A DNA stretch of 64,000 nt from Anaerolineae bacterium (GCA_023384415.1 JAHDWJ010000017.1:99809-163808); one strand, 5' to 3'. Positions 1 through 8,987 are shown, counted from the first letter of the stretch. Translations and numbers: made by a program. Notes: generated by a model from the letters alone, not told the origin.

Positions 1-1473
1 GGCCGCATTATATCCGGCCCGTTTTATACCCCGGATGCAGTCAGTAAAGAATCAGCCTTTGCCCGCACTTCTATTTTGATGGCGAACGAAGTTCCGTTTT
101 TGCCAGATTTTCATGCCGTCTGTCGCGTTGAGTTACTGGGTAGAGTCAATTTAGAAAACACCACCCTTTCTGGTTTTGCCAGTCGTCCTTTCCCCAAAAC
201 GCCCGTTCATGCCATGCCCGCTGATAAAATCGCTGAACTGCTCCAGCTTGAAGGCAATATGTACATGGGACATCTAACCGGGTATGAGCAGATTCGCGTT
301 AAGTTGAACGGGCATGAAAAGAAAGTTTTGCCTCGGAATCTTGGCGTTTTTGGTACAGTTGGTTCGGGTAAAACAAATACTGCCCAGGTTTTAATAGAGG
401 AGGCTGTCGCCGCTGGTTGGGCTGTTGTTGTTCTGGATGTTGAGGGCGAATACATCTCTATGGATAAACCTAATGAGGAAGCGCAAAAACGAAAATTCCT
501 GGGTAACGCCATGCGCCGCTTTGGTGTGTCGCCCAAAGGGGTGGAAGTGATTCAAGTCTTTCATTGCCCAGGCACAGAATCAAAAAGGCCAGACGCCCGC
601 GAATTTTGCCTGGATTTTGGCCGGTTATCCCCCTATGCGCTTATCGAAATTATGGGGCTGAATGAGGCGCAAGAAATCCGCTTTTTAGAGTTGTTTGAGG
701 ACGCTGAAAATAAAGTGCGGCAACAATCTACCCAACCCCGGCAGAGCAAGTGGGATCGGTGGGGAAATGAGGCGTCCGGTGGATTGCAGGGAGTTCCAGG
801 ATTGACGCTAGATTTCTTAATGAAAGAGCTGGCTCGTATTGTAGACAAAGCGGATGCTGGTTATGGCAACAAAGCATCCTGGATGAAAGTCAGGCAACTG
901 CTAGAAAAAATACGCCGGTATAAAATTTTCAACTCAGTAGCTTATCTGCTTAATGTTGAAGATTTGATAAAGCCAGGACAACTTTCCGTATTTGATTTGA
1001 GCGATGCGACTAATGTTCGCATTAACAATATCGTTATTGCCCAACTCCTTCGAGAAATTTTCGACGAGAAGATCGCCAATCCAGACGCACCGCCCACACT
1101 GGTCTTGATTGAGGAAGCGCATACATTTGTCAGCCGCGACAATGTTAAGGCGATGGAAAGCATTGTGGATATGCTTCGTGAAATCAGTCGGCGGGGGCGG
1201 AAGCGTTGGCTGGGGTTATGTTTTATTTCGCAACAGCCAGCCCACTTACCCAACGAAATTTACGAATTGTGTAATACAAAAATTGTGCATCAAACAACCG
1301 GCAAACGGAACCTGGACGCGCTGCACGTTTCAGCGGGAAGCGTGAATGAAGCAGTTTGGGGCGAAGTGCCGCTTTTGAGCCAGGGACAGGCGTTGATTAT
1401 CAGTCCGCAATTTTCACACCCTGTTTTGTGTGATATGCGGCCGTGCAGCAGCCATCGGGAGCATACAGATTAA
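1..1473 (+). CDS. HerA-type P-loop ATPase, 5' end outside window
   Basis: The frame is open from base 1, so the true start lies upstream; TTG at 76 and ATG at 79 are only internal candidates. The protein has a Walker A motif GTVGSGKT near base 350 and a hydrophobic Walker B-like strand PTLVLIEEAH near base 1095. An arginine-rich ISRRGRKRW segment follows, then FISQQP, the layout of HerA/FtsK-like DUF87 ATPases. Family members are hexameric DNA translocases, working either with NurA in end resection or with Sir2, DUF4297 or nuclease partners in phage defence. The next gene starts 5 bases after the stop and encodes a GHKL ATPase, so the two almost certainly share a transcript. The GHKL and receiver partners suggest a signalling or defence role rather than routine repair; this is inference. 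The family call is firm, the function is not. Confidence 0.8.
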   Translation, partial: GRIISGPFYTPDAVSKESAFARTSILMANEVPFLPDFHAVCRVELLGRVNLENTTLSGFASRPFPKTPVHAMPADKIAELLQLEGNMYMGHLTGYEQIRVKLNGHEKKVLPRNLGVFGTVGSGKTNTAQVLIEEAVAAGWAVVVLDVEGEYISMDKPNEEAQKRKFLGNAMRRFGVSPKGVEVIQVFHCPGTESKRPDAREFCLDFGRLSPYALIEIMGLNEAQEIRFLELFEDAENKVRQQSTQPRQSKWDRWGNEASGGLQGVPGLTLDFLMKELARIVDKADAGYGNKASWMKVRQLLEKIRRYKIFNSVAYLLNVEDLIKPGQLSVFDLSDATNVRINNIVIAQLLREIFDEKIANPDAPPTLVLIEEAHTFVSRDNVKAMESIVDMLREISRRGRKRWLGLCFISQQPAHLPNEIYELCNTKIVHQTTGKRNLDALHVSAGSVNEAVWGEVPLLSQGQALIISPQFSHPVLCDMRPCSSHREHTD

Positions 1474-1478
1474 ATACC

Positions 1479-3719
1479 ATGACAGAAACAAAAGAATTCC
1501 GAAAAGGCACCGAAACATTTCGTCCCCGCGCCCGGTTGGTGAGCGTTTTAGGCGAGCAACTGATACGGGACGCCACAGTTGGGTTGCTAGAACTGGTTAA
1601 GAACGGCTATGACGCTGATGCCAATCATGTTACTGTCAGGCTATTAAATCTGGCTGATCCCGAAAAAACGATTGTTGCCGTTGAAGATGATGGTTACGGC
1701 ATGGACTTAGATACAGTTTTGTACAAATGGCTTGAACCGGCGACAGGGCATAAAGAGGAAGCAAAAAAACGGGACGAGCGAACGCCAGGAGGCAGATTAC
1801 CTCTGGGCGAAAAGGGGGTTGGACGTTTCGCCGCCCACAAAATAGGTCGTCACTTAACGCTCATTAGTCGTTCCAGAAATGAAAGCGGCGAATTAGCCAA
1901 TGTGGAAATTGTAGTGCAAATAGATTGGGATCGTTTTGAAGACCCCGAAGCCTACCTGAGCGACATCGCTGTAGATTATCAGGAGCGAACGCCGGAACAT
2001 TTTCTAAATCGCAGTGGCACATACATGGAAATGGGACGGGCGCGTAACCTCTGGCTAAAACGGGACGTGGAGCGAGTATCGCGCACACTCCGCCGCCTGA
2101 TGAGTCCTTTTAGAACGCCGGAATCATTTGGCGTTACCTTGCATTGTCCGGAATATCCGCAATATGAAAATCTGGACGCAGGGGAGTTACTCAAAACAGC
2201 CCATGCCGAACTAATCGTTCTGGTTGACGAAATGGGAGTGGCCGAATATGAATACCGCTTCCAATTGCCTCCGTATCCGGGGAGAAGTGAAAAGTCAGAC
2301 CCGGTCAATCTAAAACAAAAAATCAAGTCCTGGAACCCGCCAGATCGCAAACCAGAGTGCGGCGCTTTTTACGCTGCGCTCTATATATGGGATCGAGCGC
2401 CAGAGAGCCTCAAGCTGTCAGGAACTAACGCTGGCGACCTGAATCAATATAATGGCGTGGCTGTTTTCCGAGACGGTATTCGGGTAATGCCCTATGGCGA
2501 GCCGGAAGACGACTGGTTAGAGATTGACCATGCGCGTTACATGCGTACCTCTGATGCGTTTGAACGCAAAAATGTTGTCGGTATGGTTGAAATTAATCAG
2601 GCAGATAACAAGAGGTTGCACGACAAAAGCAATCGGGAAGGCTTTATTGAAAACAACGCCTTTTTTGATTTGCGCGACCTGATGCTGGCTGTCATGAATA
2701 TCGCCTACAATGAATTTTCCCGCGACCGCAAAGAAATTCGCGCCGGGGAGAAAAAGGCGTCAAAGGAGCTATTGCCCACAGTCTCACAATTAGAGACGAG
2801 CATTAACACGGTGGCCACCGCCTTAACTCAAACGCGGGAAATGGCAAATAGTTTTGTACAAAAAGGGCAGATTGCTCCCGAAGTGGCGCAAGAAATGATG
2901 TCTACATTGCAACAAACAGGTCAGGCGTTAGCGACGGCCGTACAAGAAACCAAAGAAGCCGCCGCCGATACGGTCAGTCGTTTTGACGAGGAACGGGAGA
3001 TGCTGCTGGCTTTGGCCGGTTTAGGGTTGGCGGCGGAACGTTTCACGCATGAATTTGCCCGGATGACTCGCGAAGCGTCGGATTTGCTGCGCGATATTGA
3101 GAAAGACCCGATTGTTCAACGGGCCAATCATCTAAAGAGCCGCGTTGAGGCTTTAGGCGTTACTCTGGAGGCGTTGCGCGATTTAGTGTTGGCGCTTGGC
3201 CCGATGTTTTATATCCGGCGCAGAACCAGCGAGCAATTGTTAAACGTCAAAACCATTATTGAACATGCGTTATTGTTGAATAAAGGACAGCTACAAGAAA
3301 ACAAGATTGTCGTAGACATTCAGGAACCACAAGGAGCGCTATCGGTAAAAATGCGGCGCGGCGCATTAACGCAGGTTTTTAACAATCTGGTTGACAACGC
3401 CTGTTACTGGCTTAGTCGAAAATCAGAAGAAAATGACCGGCGGTTGCGTATTGTTATTCTGGCCGAGGATAACGCTGTCCTTATGAGCGATAATGGGCCT
3501 GGGATTCATCCACGCGATCAGCATCGTATTTTTGATGTATTCTTTTCCACCAAGACAGAAGGACGCGGGCTAGGTTTGTTCATTACCCGCGAGGCGTTGG
3601 CTGAGGCGCAAGCCACAATTTCACTGGCCGCGCCAGATGATTACCAGGAGATATATAGAGTAGGGGCTGGTTTCAAAATTCAGTTTCCAGAGCAACCAGA
3701 TGGGAGTAATGAAAAGTAG
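1479..3719 (+). CDS. Two-headed GHKL ATPase / histidine kinase
   Basis: ATG at 1479 is chosen because it lies 5 bases after the upstream stop; an in-frame GTG at 1443 would overlap that gene. The protein of about 746 residues carries two ATP-binding GHKL modules. The N-terminal one is Hsp90/MORC-like, with ELVKNGYDAD, VEDDGYGMD and GEKGVGRFAAHKIG within the first 125 residues. A coiled-coil-like stretch leads to a histidine-kinase half. That half has a phosphoacceptor-like His in RFTHEF (about residue 523), N box NNLVDNACYW, G1 box SDNGPGI and G2 box GRGLGLFITREAL. The stop overlaps the GTG start of a receiver-domain gene by one base, so translation is probably coupled. By motif, the C-terminal half should autophosphorylate and pass phosphate to that receiver, while the N-terminal half may sense DNA or a nucleotide state. 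The trio with HerA is not a named system known to me. Confidence 0.8.
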   Translation: MTETKEFRKGTETFRPRARLVSVLGEQLIRDATVGLLELVKNGYDADANHVTVRLLNLADPEKTIVAVEDDGYGMDLDTVLYKWLEPATGHKEEAKKRDERTPGGRLPLGEKGVGRFAAHKIGRHLTLISRSRNESGELANVEIVVQIDWDRFEDPEAYLSDIAVDYQERTPEHFLNRSGTYMEMGRARNLWLKRDVERVSRTLRRLMSPFRTPESFGVTLHCPEYPQYENLDAGELLKTAHAELIVLVDEMGVAEYEYRFQLPPYPGRSEKSDPVNLKQKIKSWNPPDRKPECGAFYAALYIWDRAPESLKLSGTNAGDLNQYNGVAVFRDGIRVMPYGEPEDDWLEIDHARYMRTSDAFERKNVVGMVEINQADNKRLHDKSNREGFIENNAFFDLRDLMLAVMNIAYNEFSRDRKEIRAGEKKASKELLPTVSQLETSINTVATALTQTREMANSFVQKGQIAPEVAQEMMSTLQQTGQALATAVQETKEAAADTVSRFDEEREMLLALAGLGLAAERFTHEFARMTREASDLLRDIEKDPIVQRANHLKSRVEALGVTLEALRDLVLALGPMFYIRRRTSEQLLNVKTIIEHALLLNKGQLQENKIVVDIQEPQGALSVKMRRGALTQVFNNLVDNACYWLSRKSEENDRRLRIVILAEDNAVLMSDNGPGIHPRDQHRIFDVFFSTKTEGRGLGLFITREALAEAQATISLAAPDDYQEIYRVGAGFKIQFPEQPDGSNEK

Positions 3720-4879
3720 TGGAATTAAGTCGCGTTTTGCTCATCGAAGATAACGACCAGGTTGGGGCGGCCGTCATCAATGAATTTGCCGCGCATGGGG
3801 TAGAGGTTGTCCGGGCAACTAACTACATGGACCTGGATGAACACTTGCCATTGCTGCCGCTATTTCAGATGGTGATTTTAGATTGGCTGCTTGATGGCGA
3901 AACAGAAACGGACGCCCTTTTATGCCTGACGAAACTACGGGAAACTCGTTTCGTACCTGTAGTCATTTACACTGAAGAAATCGGGAAATTTCACGAAGCT
4001 GAGGCTGAGGTTAGATTGAGATTTCCAGAAGGTTGTTACCGGGGCTTTGGCAAGGGAGATGTCAATCACGCCCAATTGTTGCAAGAATTATCCCGTTGGC
4101 ATGAACAGCCTCCAGCCCGTCTGGCTGAACAATTCAGGCGAAGCGTGGCGACGGCCGTTGAGCAGACACTTTACACGTTAGCCGAACAATCCGTAGACGA
4201 TCTGACAAAAGGCTTAAAGACGCTTATTTCTCTGGGAGAAGGGTATAGCGATGTTGACATGGAACACGCTTCGGATGTTATGCTCAGAATATTGGGAAGG
4301 CAACTATATAGCGATAGCGGGTTTACCAACGAACTAAAGCAAATTGTAAGTGGTCTTGTAACAGATTATGCACAACTAACAAAAAAAGAGCGCGAACAAG
4401 CCAAAAAGCGAGCCTCGCAGATGGAATACCTATATATGTATTACCAGCCATCTGACGATATTGTGCGTAATGGCGACATCGTGCAATTAAATTGGGAAAC
4501 GGGCGAAAATCTGGCTATTGTCCTTACGCCAGCCTGCGATCTGGCAAATCCAGGAAAAACTACACACTTACGTCTGGCATTTCTAAAGCCTCAGCCTGAC
4601 AGAGGGGGCGGTAAAGCGCCGGAAGATCGCTGGCCTTTGACATACAGTGGTCAACTTTATGAAGTTTGCTTTCATGAGATTGCCGCTTTACAGAACATAT
4701 CGTCAGGTGATGATAAAAGCGGCCCGGTCATGCGCTATAGTCATGATTATCAAGGGCTTATTGGCGCGGTCGTTGAACTCAAGAGAGAATGTCGTCTGGA
4801 TGAGCCTTATCGGTCAGATTTGCTTCACCAGTTTGTTTCCCATGCCGGGCGCGTTGGGAGACCTGATTTCACTGGATAA
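3719..4879 (+). CDS. Response regulator with long uncharacterised output region
   Basis: The gene starts with GTG at 3719, whose G is the last base of the TAG stop of the upstream kinase, a classic coupled start. Residues 1-120 form a CheY-like receiver: acidic pair in VLLIEDND, probable phosphoacceptor Asp in VILDWLLDGE (about residue 55), switch Thr/Ser strand VVIYTE, and Lys in GFGKGD. All key receiver residues appear present. The remaining 260 residues have no DNA-binding helix-turn-helix I recognise; they include a Lys/Glu-rich helix KKEREQAKKRASQMEY and a beta-rich end with VLTPACDLANPGK. The output may therefore be protein- or nuclease-directed rather than transcriptional. It is the third gene of the HerA/GHKL/receiver operon. 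Confidence 0.75.
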   Translation: MELSRVLLIEDNDQVGAAVINEFAAHGVEVVRATNYMDLDEHLPLLPLFQMVILDWLLDGETETDALLCLTKLRETRFVPVVIYTEEIGKFHEAEAEVRLRFPEGCYRGFGKGDVNHAQLLQELSRWHEQPPARLAEQFRRSVATAVEQTLYTLAEQSVDDLTKGLKTLISLGEGYSDVDMEHASDVMLRILGRQLYSDSGFTNELKQIVSGLVTDYAQLTKKEREQAKKRASQMEYLYMYYQPSDDIVRNGDIVQLNWETGENLAIVLTPACDLANPGKTTHLRLAFLKPQPDRGGGKAPEDRWPLTYSGQLYEVCFHEIAALQNISSGDDKSGPVMRYSHDYQGLIGAVVELKRECRLDEPYRSDLLHQFVSHAGRVGRPDFTG

Positions 4880-4920
4880 GTGGACTGTCTATCTTTTTGA
4901 TCAGGACACAACTAATCAAC

Positions 4921-5238
4921 ATGAATGCTGCCGTCTATCTTGACCAATTCGCCCGCCTCAGCGTCAACAAAAACCGCAAAAGCTGGACGGCCGTCACCAC
5001 CCACCGCGCTCCCCACAAACCTCTCCTGCTGCTGGCCGTCCTCGACCTGTTTGAACAGGGCAGCCTGACCGTCAACCTGATCGAACTGCGGCCCGAATTG
5101 GGAGAAGTTTTAACGATTGCAGAAGAATACGCCTATTCAGGGATTCGTGAACTTGAGTTGAGTTTGCTAAAAAGTGGTGGGCAACCACTTTGGAATTTAA
5201 TCTCATTGATTCAATCAGGGTACAAATCAGCCGAATAA
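4921..5238 (+). pseudogene. N-terminal fragment of an HNH-family endonuclease paralogue
   Basis: The 105-residue frame begins at ATG 4921 with the segment HRAPHKPLLLLAVLDLFEQG and continues to LIELRPELGEVL. This matches the first 65 residues of the next gene almost position for position. After that the two diverge and this frame ends in an unrelated tail without the HNH domain. Its TAA overlaps the ATG of the intact gene (TAATG). It is most simply a truncated duplicate. A matching C-terminal fragment of this family lies at 7908-8000, so one paralogue may have been split or rearranged. A short regulatory protein derived from the endonuclease cannot be excluded. Confidence 0.65.
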
Positions 5239-6206
5239 TGAAAGAACATTACAACAGGCTTTTTCGCAATCTGAACAGTGATAAGCGTTCTTGGGATGAG
5301 CGAACTAACTTTCGCGCCCCCCACAAGCCATTGCTTCTTCTGGCTGTGTTAGACCGCTTTGATGAAGGGCAGGTCACAACCAACCTGATTGAACTGTCAC
5401 CTGATTTGGGAGAACTGTTTACCCTGTATTGGTCGCGTGTTTTCCCCCCGCAAACAGGCAAACGGGGCAATATCGCCATGCCGTTTTGGCATTTGCAAAA
5501 CGACAAGTTCTGGCATTTGTTACCCCGCCCAGGCTTTGAAGCGCTGGTGGCAAGTTCCGTTAAAATTCACTCGGTTACTCGCATCAACGAGGTCTGTTTT
5601 GGGGCAAAGTTGGATGATGAGTTATACGCGCTCCTGCAAACGGAAAACGGTCGTTCCGAACTCCGTCATACACTCATTACCACCTATTTTAGCGAACAGG
5701 TACAAGAGGCGTTATTGGCGCAAACGGCCGTTAACGTGGCCGCCTTTGTGTACAGCGAGGAGTTACTTCAGCAAGCCCGCCAACAGCAAAAGCGGGTTAA
5801 AGAGGCTAATGTCGCCGAGCCGGTTCGGGATCAAGCGTTCCGCCGCGCCATTGTGAGGGCTTATGATCATCGCTGCGCCATTTGTGGGGTGAGAATTTTA
5901 ACGGCCGATGGGCACACGGCCGTTGCCGCCGCACATATCATCCCTTGGAGTGTCAGCCACAACGACGACCCGCGTAATGGGCTGGCTTTGTGCCACCTGT
6001 GCCATTGGACTTTTGATGAAGGGCTGGTTACATTCAGCGATCGATATCAGGTGAAGACTTCACCCCAATTAGTAAACATTCCTAATCTCCCCGGCCATTT
6101 ACTCACTTTCGCCGGGCGCGGTCTCATTGGCCCCACCGAAGAAACGCTCTGGCCCTTTGTAGACTCCATCCGCTGGCACAGGCAGGAAGTTTTTCGTACT
6201 CGTTAG
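5238..6206 (+). CDS. HNH restriction-type endonuclease
   Basis: The 322-residue protein starts at ATG 5238, overlapping the upstream stop by one base. The N-terminal region carries the RAPHKPLLLLAVLDRF motif, typical of putative restriction endonucleases of the COG3440 type. The C-terminal 100 residues form a zinc-bound HNH nuclease: CAICG, then AAAHIIPWS, then NGLALCHLCHWTFDEG, giving the two CxxC pairs, the catalytic His and the Asn/His of the motif. It should cut DNA, plausibly modified or foreign DNA, but specificity cannot be read from sequence. It follows the HerA/GHKL/receiver operon by about 360 bases and is probably another member of the defence island. Its stop codon overlaps, tail to tail, the stop of a small minus-strand gene. 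Confidence 0.8.
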   Translation: MKEHYNRLFRNLNSDKRSWDERTNFRAPHKPLLLLAVLDRFDEGQVTTNLIELSPDLGELFTLYWSRVFPPQTGKRGNIAMPFWHLQNDKFWHLLPRPGFEALVASSVKIHSVTRINEVCFGAKLDDELYALLQTENGRSELRHTLITTYFSEQVQEALLAQTAVNVAAFVYSEELLQQARQQQKRVKEANVAEPVRDQAFRRAIVRAYDHRCAICGVRILTADGHTAVAAAHIIPWSVSHNDDPRNGLALCHLCHWTFDEGLVTFSDRYQVKTSPQLVNIPNLPGHLLTFAGRGLIGPTEETLWPFVDSIRWHRQEVFRTR

Positions 6207-6379
6207 TGTCCCTTCATCTGCCCCAATTTGCGCGACGCTTCATCGGAAAAGTGCATTTCGCTAAATTGCATGGCTGACACTTTACTTTCAATACCCCGTT
6301 CAGCGCGGGCCACAACCCTCTCCAAATCGCTCAATTCCTGATGAATTCGGGCTACCAGATCTAAATAGGGCGGGATCAT
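6203..6379 (-). CDS. Short HepT-like partner of MNT protein
   Basis: This 58-residue frame starts at ATG 6377-6379, overlapping by ATGA the end of the shifted reading frame of the nucleotidyltransferase next to it, the usual coupling of MNT-HEPN toxin-antitoxin pairs. The visible N-terminus IPPYLDLVARIHQELSDLER is helical and resembles the first helix of HepT-like proteins. Family members are normally 110-150 residues with an RxxxxxH active site, which is missing here. The last 20 residues are encoded by a direct repeat (6246-6273) also present at 6786-6813, so the gene was probably truncated by rearrangement. It is probably inactive. Confidence 0.45.
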   Translation of the reverse strand: MIPPYLDLVARIHQELSDLERVVARAERGIESKVSAMQFSEMHFSDEASRKLGQMKGH

Positions 6380-6813
6380 ACAGGTACCCCATCCCGTTCG
6401 ATAGCAGCTACAAGCGAGGAGCGTACTGTATTGACATCCACCAGATTAACCGGTATCTCTATCGGCAAATCCATAACAACCCCAATAGCGCGAAAAGTAT
6501 CTTCCGGGGCCAGCCCCACACGGCAATATCTATATCAGACCAGCGCGTAAAACCAGTTTCACGTGCCAGTGAACCAAAAACAACAACTCGATTAACACCA
6601 AATTCTTTACGCAACAAATCGGCCGCCTGCCGGGCAATCTGCCACGCTTTTTGACGGCGTTGGCTAACTTCAGCCGCTGCCTGCGCCTGTCGTTTTAGGG
6701 CTGTTGCCCGATAACGGGCAATTTTTTCGGGGGAAAGATGGGTTTGTAACGTCATCTTATGCTCCGCCTCAAGCAATTAGCTTCTGAAAAATGCATTTCA
6801 CTAAATTGCATGG
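6246..6813. repeat. 28-bp direct repeat pair flanking the MNT cassette
   Basis: A 28-base sequence at 6246-6273 recurs at 6786-6813 in the same orientation with two differences (26 of 28 identical). The copies are exactly 540 bases apart and bracket the MNT/HepT remnant. One copy forms the 3' end of the HepT-like frame and the other the end of the dndD fragment. This looks like a duplication or recombination scar. Confidence 0.7.
6376..6755 (-). pseudogene. MNT-type nucleotidyltransferase, frameshifted
   Basis: Starting at ATG 6753-6755, the first 85 residues give a clear MNT nucleotidyltransferase: VVVFGSLARETGF followed by SDIDIAVWG, the GS..R...SDxD signature of polbeta-fold antitoxins. 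Directly after AVWG the frame runs into WPRKILF and stops. Shifting by one base at about 6515 instead gives LAPEDTFRAIGVVMDLPIEI and then VNLVDVNTVRSSLVAAIERD to a TGA at 6376, a normal MNT end. A one-base deletion in the run of G residues explains this. In intact pairs the MNT enzyme AMPylates and silences HepT. A sequencing error in the homopolymer is the alternative explanation. Confidence 0.7.
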
Positions 6814-7850
6814 GTAGTAATCTCCTCTAACCCAATATAGGCTTTTGGCTTGGATAAGGGTTGCTGTGTCACCTGTGTGGCGATTCTATCCGCTGCCAGC
6901 AGATAAGCACGAGAGACGGCCGGCTGCATAAAGCGGAAGGCTGCCTCGTCAATTTCGCTGGTGGTGGCCAGGACAATCACTTGCTGCGCGGCCTGGGGCA
7001 GGAACTCGGTCATCATTGCCAGGCGGTGTTTTTCATCCAGCCGGCTGAGCGGAGTGTCTATGATGACGGGCAACGGCCGTCCCGACACCTCTCTCAGCGC
7101 CCATAAGGTGGCAATAGCAAACATTTGCTGCTCCCCGGCCGATAGCTGCGAGCGCGGGAACAGTTGTCCGGCGCGGTAAATGGCGATGGTAAATGTTTGG
7201 GGGTCAATTTCCACCCGATCAATAAAGTCTCGCTTGCGATTGAGCTGGTTCAGCCGTTTACTGAGCAGCGCCGCCAGTTGGTCTAACTTTTGGCTGATGA
7301 GCCGCCGCTGATAGCTGTCGAGCATGAGCTTGGCGCGGGCGGCCAGCTTAATGCGACCTTCATCGGTGTTGATAGCCGTCATTTGCTCGGCCACGCGGCG
7401 ATTGCTGCTGATGACCCGCTCTACATGATACGTTAATCGCTTGTCTTCGGCCGTCAGGCGGTCTAACTCCGCTTCCAGGCGGCCCAACTCCCGGTCGTGC
7501 TGGCGCAGTTCATTTTGCAAGGGCTGTAAAAGCTGCTCGACGGGAACGCGTCCTAACGCTTCGTCAATGGCCGTTAGTTCAGCCTGTAACTGTTCCCGCT
7601 TGTACAGCGCCTTAGCCAGGGCTTGCGGCGCATCGGTTAGCGCTTCGTCAATCCAATTAAACAACACCCCCCGCGCCTCCGGCGAAACGCGGTGAAGGAC
7701 GGCCGTTTCGGACAATGGCGGCTGACGAAATTCAGCCACAATCTGGTGAACAAACTCTACTAAGTCGGCTTCGTCAGGTGCAACTTCATCTATCTGGTTG
7801 ACGTTGTAAATCGGGCCGGCCTCACGAACCGCCGGTGATTTTGCAGTTTC
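6801..7850 (-). pseudogene. dndD: DndD C-terminal half (DNA phosphorothioation ATPase remnant)
   Basis: The open frame runs from a stop at 7851-7853 down to TAG at 6801 without a credible start; GTG at 7739 is the longest simple start. The protein has a long coiled coil and then the SMC-like ATPase tail: signature LSAGEQQMFAIATLWAL, Walker B PLPVIIDTPLSRLD, and a final QVIVLATTSEID strand with the Y.L spacing typical of DndD. Full DndD proteins are about 650-700 residues with an N-terminal Walker A, which is missing here. DndD normally works with DndB, C and E in DNA sulfur modification; none is present. Upstream of 7851 the coiled coil appears to continue in another frame to about 7905. It is a defence-island relic. 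Confidence 0.75.
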
Positions 7851-7907
7851 TCAACCAATGGCTGCGCTGCCTGCCATTTTTCGTAAGCCGCTTCCTGTTC
7901 TAGCCGC

Positions 7908-8000
7908 GGCCGCACCCTCCTCGGTCCCACTGATAACGACTTATGGCCCTTTGTCGAGTCACTCCGTTGGCCCCGGCAAGAGATGTTCCGCGGCCGCTAA
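7908..8000 (+). pseudogene. C-terminal fragment of a second HNH endonuclease
   Basis: Read in the frame ending at TAA 7998-8000, this stretch gives LLGPTDNDLWPFVESLRW and then PRQEMFRGR. It aligns with the last 25 residues of the intact HNH protein ending at 6206 (LIGPTEETLWPFVDSIRW, then HRQEVFRTR). No further homology is visible upstream, where the minus-strand dndD remnant begins. The junction coincides with a GCGGCCGC octamer at 7906-7913. Together with the N-terminal fragment at 4921 it suggests a broken paralogue. Confidence 0.6.
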
Positions 8001-8138
8001 AGCCAATTTCCGTCTCCGCACACCTTCCCGTATAATTACCCTATGCACCCATTCTCCCACCCAGATAACAAAAAACGGGCGTTGGCCTCACGCCTCACGT
8101 TTCACGCCTCACAAAGGCTATAAAAAGGAGTCTCCCCC

Positions 8139-8987
8139 ATGGCCTATCCCAAAATACATCAATACAAAGTCACTCTGCGCCACATCTATCCCCCCATCTG
8201 GCGGCGATTTCAAATATATGAAGGAATGACTTTCGATGATCTCCACCTCACCATCCAAATTATAATGGGCTGGGAGATGTCCCATTTATACGCCTTTAAC
8301 ATCAACCGGGAACTGATAACCGATGGAGATTCCCTACGCGAAATGGGACAGCGCGGCCGCAGCGCGGAAGATACCCCGCTCAATGAACTCATCAATAAAG
8401 AAGGCGCAAAATTCAACTACACCTACGACTTTGGCGACTCCTGGGACCATGAACTGGTGCTGGAAAAAATCCTCCCCTTTGATCCAGAACAGGTATATCC
8501 CACCTGCCTTGATGGGGCACGCGCCTGCCCCCCGGAAGATTGTGGCGGTGTTCCCGGCTATATAGACATATTAGAAACCCTCAAAAAACCGAAAAGCAAA
8601 GCGTACAAAGCTCTGATGGAATGGCTGGATGAAGATTTTGACCCAGAATTTTTTGATGCGGCCGCCGTCAATGAAGAAATCGCAGAAAGCCTTGAAGAGT
8701 GGGATGAGGATGATTGGGACGAAGAGGATGACGATGACGATGATCTGGCCCTCAGTTTTCCCCCTGGCTTCAACCTTTCCCCCAACATGATCCAGGAGAT
8801 GGCCCAAAATATTCTGGCGGCCATGAAAGCTATGCCCGAGGCCACCATCACCGGCCCCCTCGTTTGCCCGCAATGCCAGCAGCCCACGCAAATGATCAAA
8901 GCCAAAATGAACTATGAAGAGATTGAAATGATTTACCAGGGACAATGCGGCCGCTGTGGGGCTGAAATGTCTCTAAAAGTTGCGTAA
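8139..8987 (+). CDS. Plasmid pRiA4b ORF-3-like protein
   Basis: The ATG at 8139 has a good ribosome site, AAAAAGGAG, about 8 bases upstream. Residues 1-180 are the pRiA4b ORF-3 domain, recognised by YKVTLRHIYPPIWRRFQI, MGWEMSHLYAF, YTYDFGDSWDHELVLEKI and ACPPEDCGGVPGY. The domain is common as a stand-alone or transposon-passenger protein and its function is not established. A very acidic linker (mostly Asp and Glu near residues 188-206) follows. The protein ends in a probable zinc ribbon: CPQC then CGRC about 30 residues later. It is monocistronic and has GCGGCCGC sites inside, unlike the island to its left, so it belongs to the resident chromosome. Confidence 0.8.
   Translation: MAYPKIHQYKVTLRHIYPPIWRRFQIYEGMTFDDLHLTIQIIMGWEMSHLYAFNINRELITDGDSLREMGQRGRSAEDTPLNELINKEGAKFNYTYDFGDSWDHELVLEKILPFDPEQVYPTCLDGARACPPEDCGGVPGYIDILETLKKPKSKAYKALMEWLDEDFDPEFFDAAAVNEEIAESLEEWDEDDWDEEDDDDDDLALSFPPGFNLSPNMIQEMAQNILAAMKAMPEATITGPLVCPQCQQPTQMIKAKMNYEEIEMIYQGQCGRCGAEMSLKVA

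Noticed and set aside
8558-8945. Minus-strand frames opposite the pRiA4b-like gene
   Set aside because: Ser-rich translation is the complement of the acidic Asp/Glu tract; no start site.
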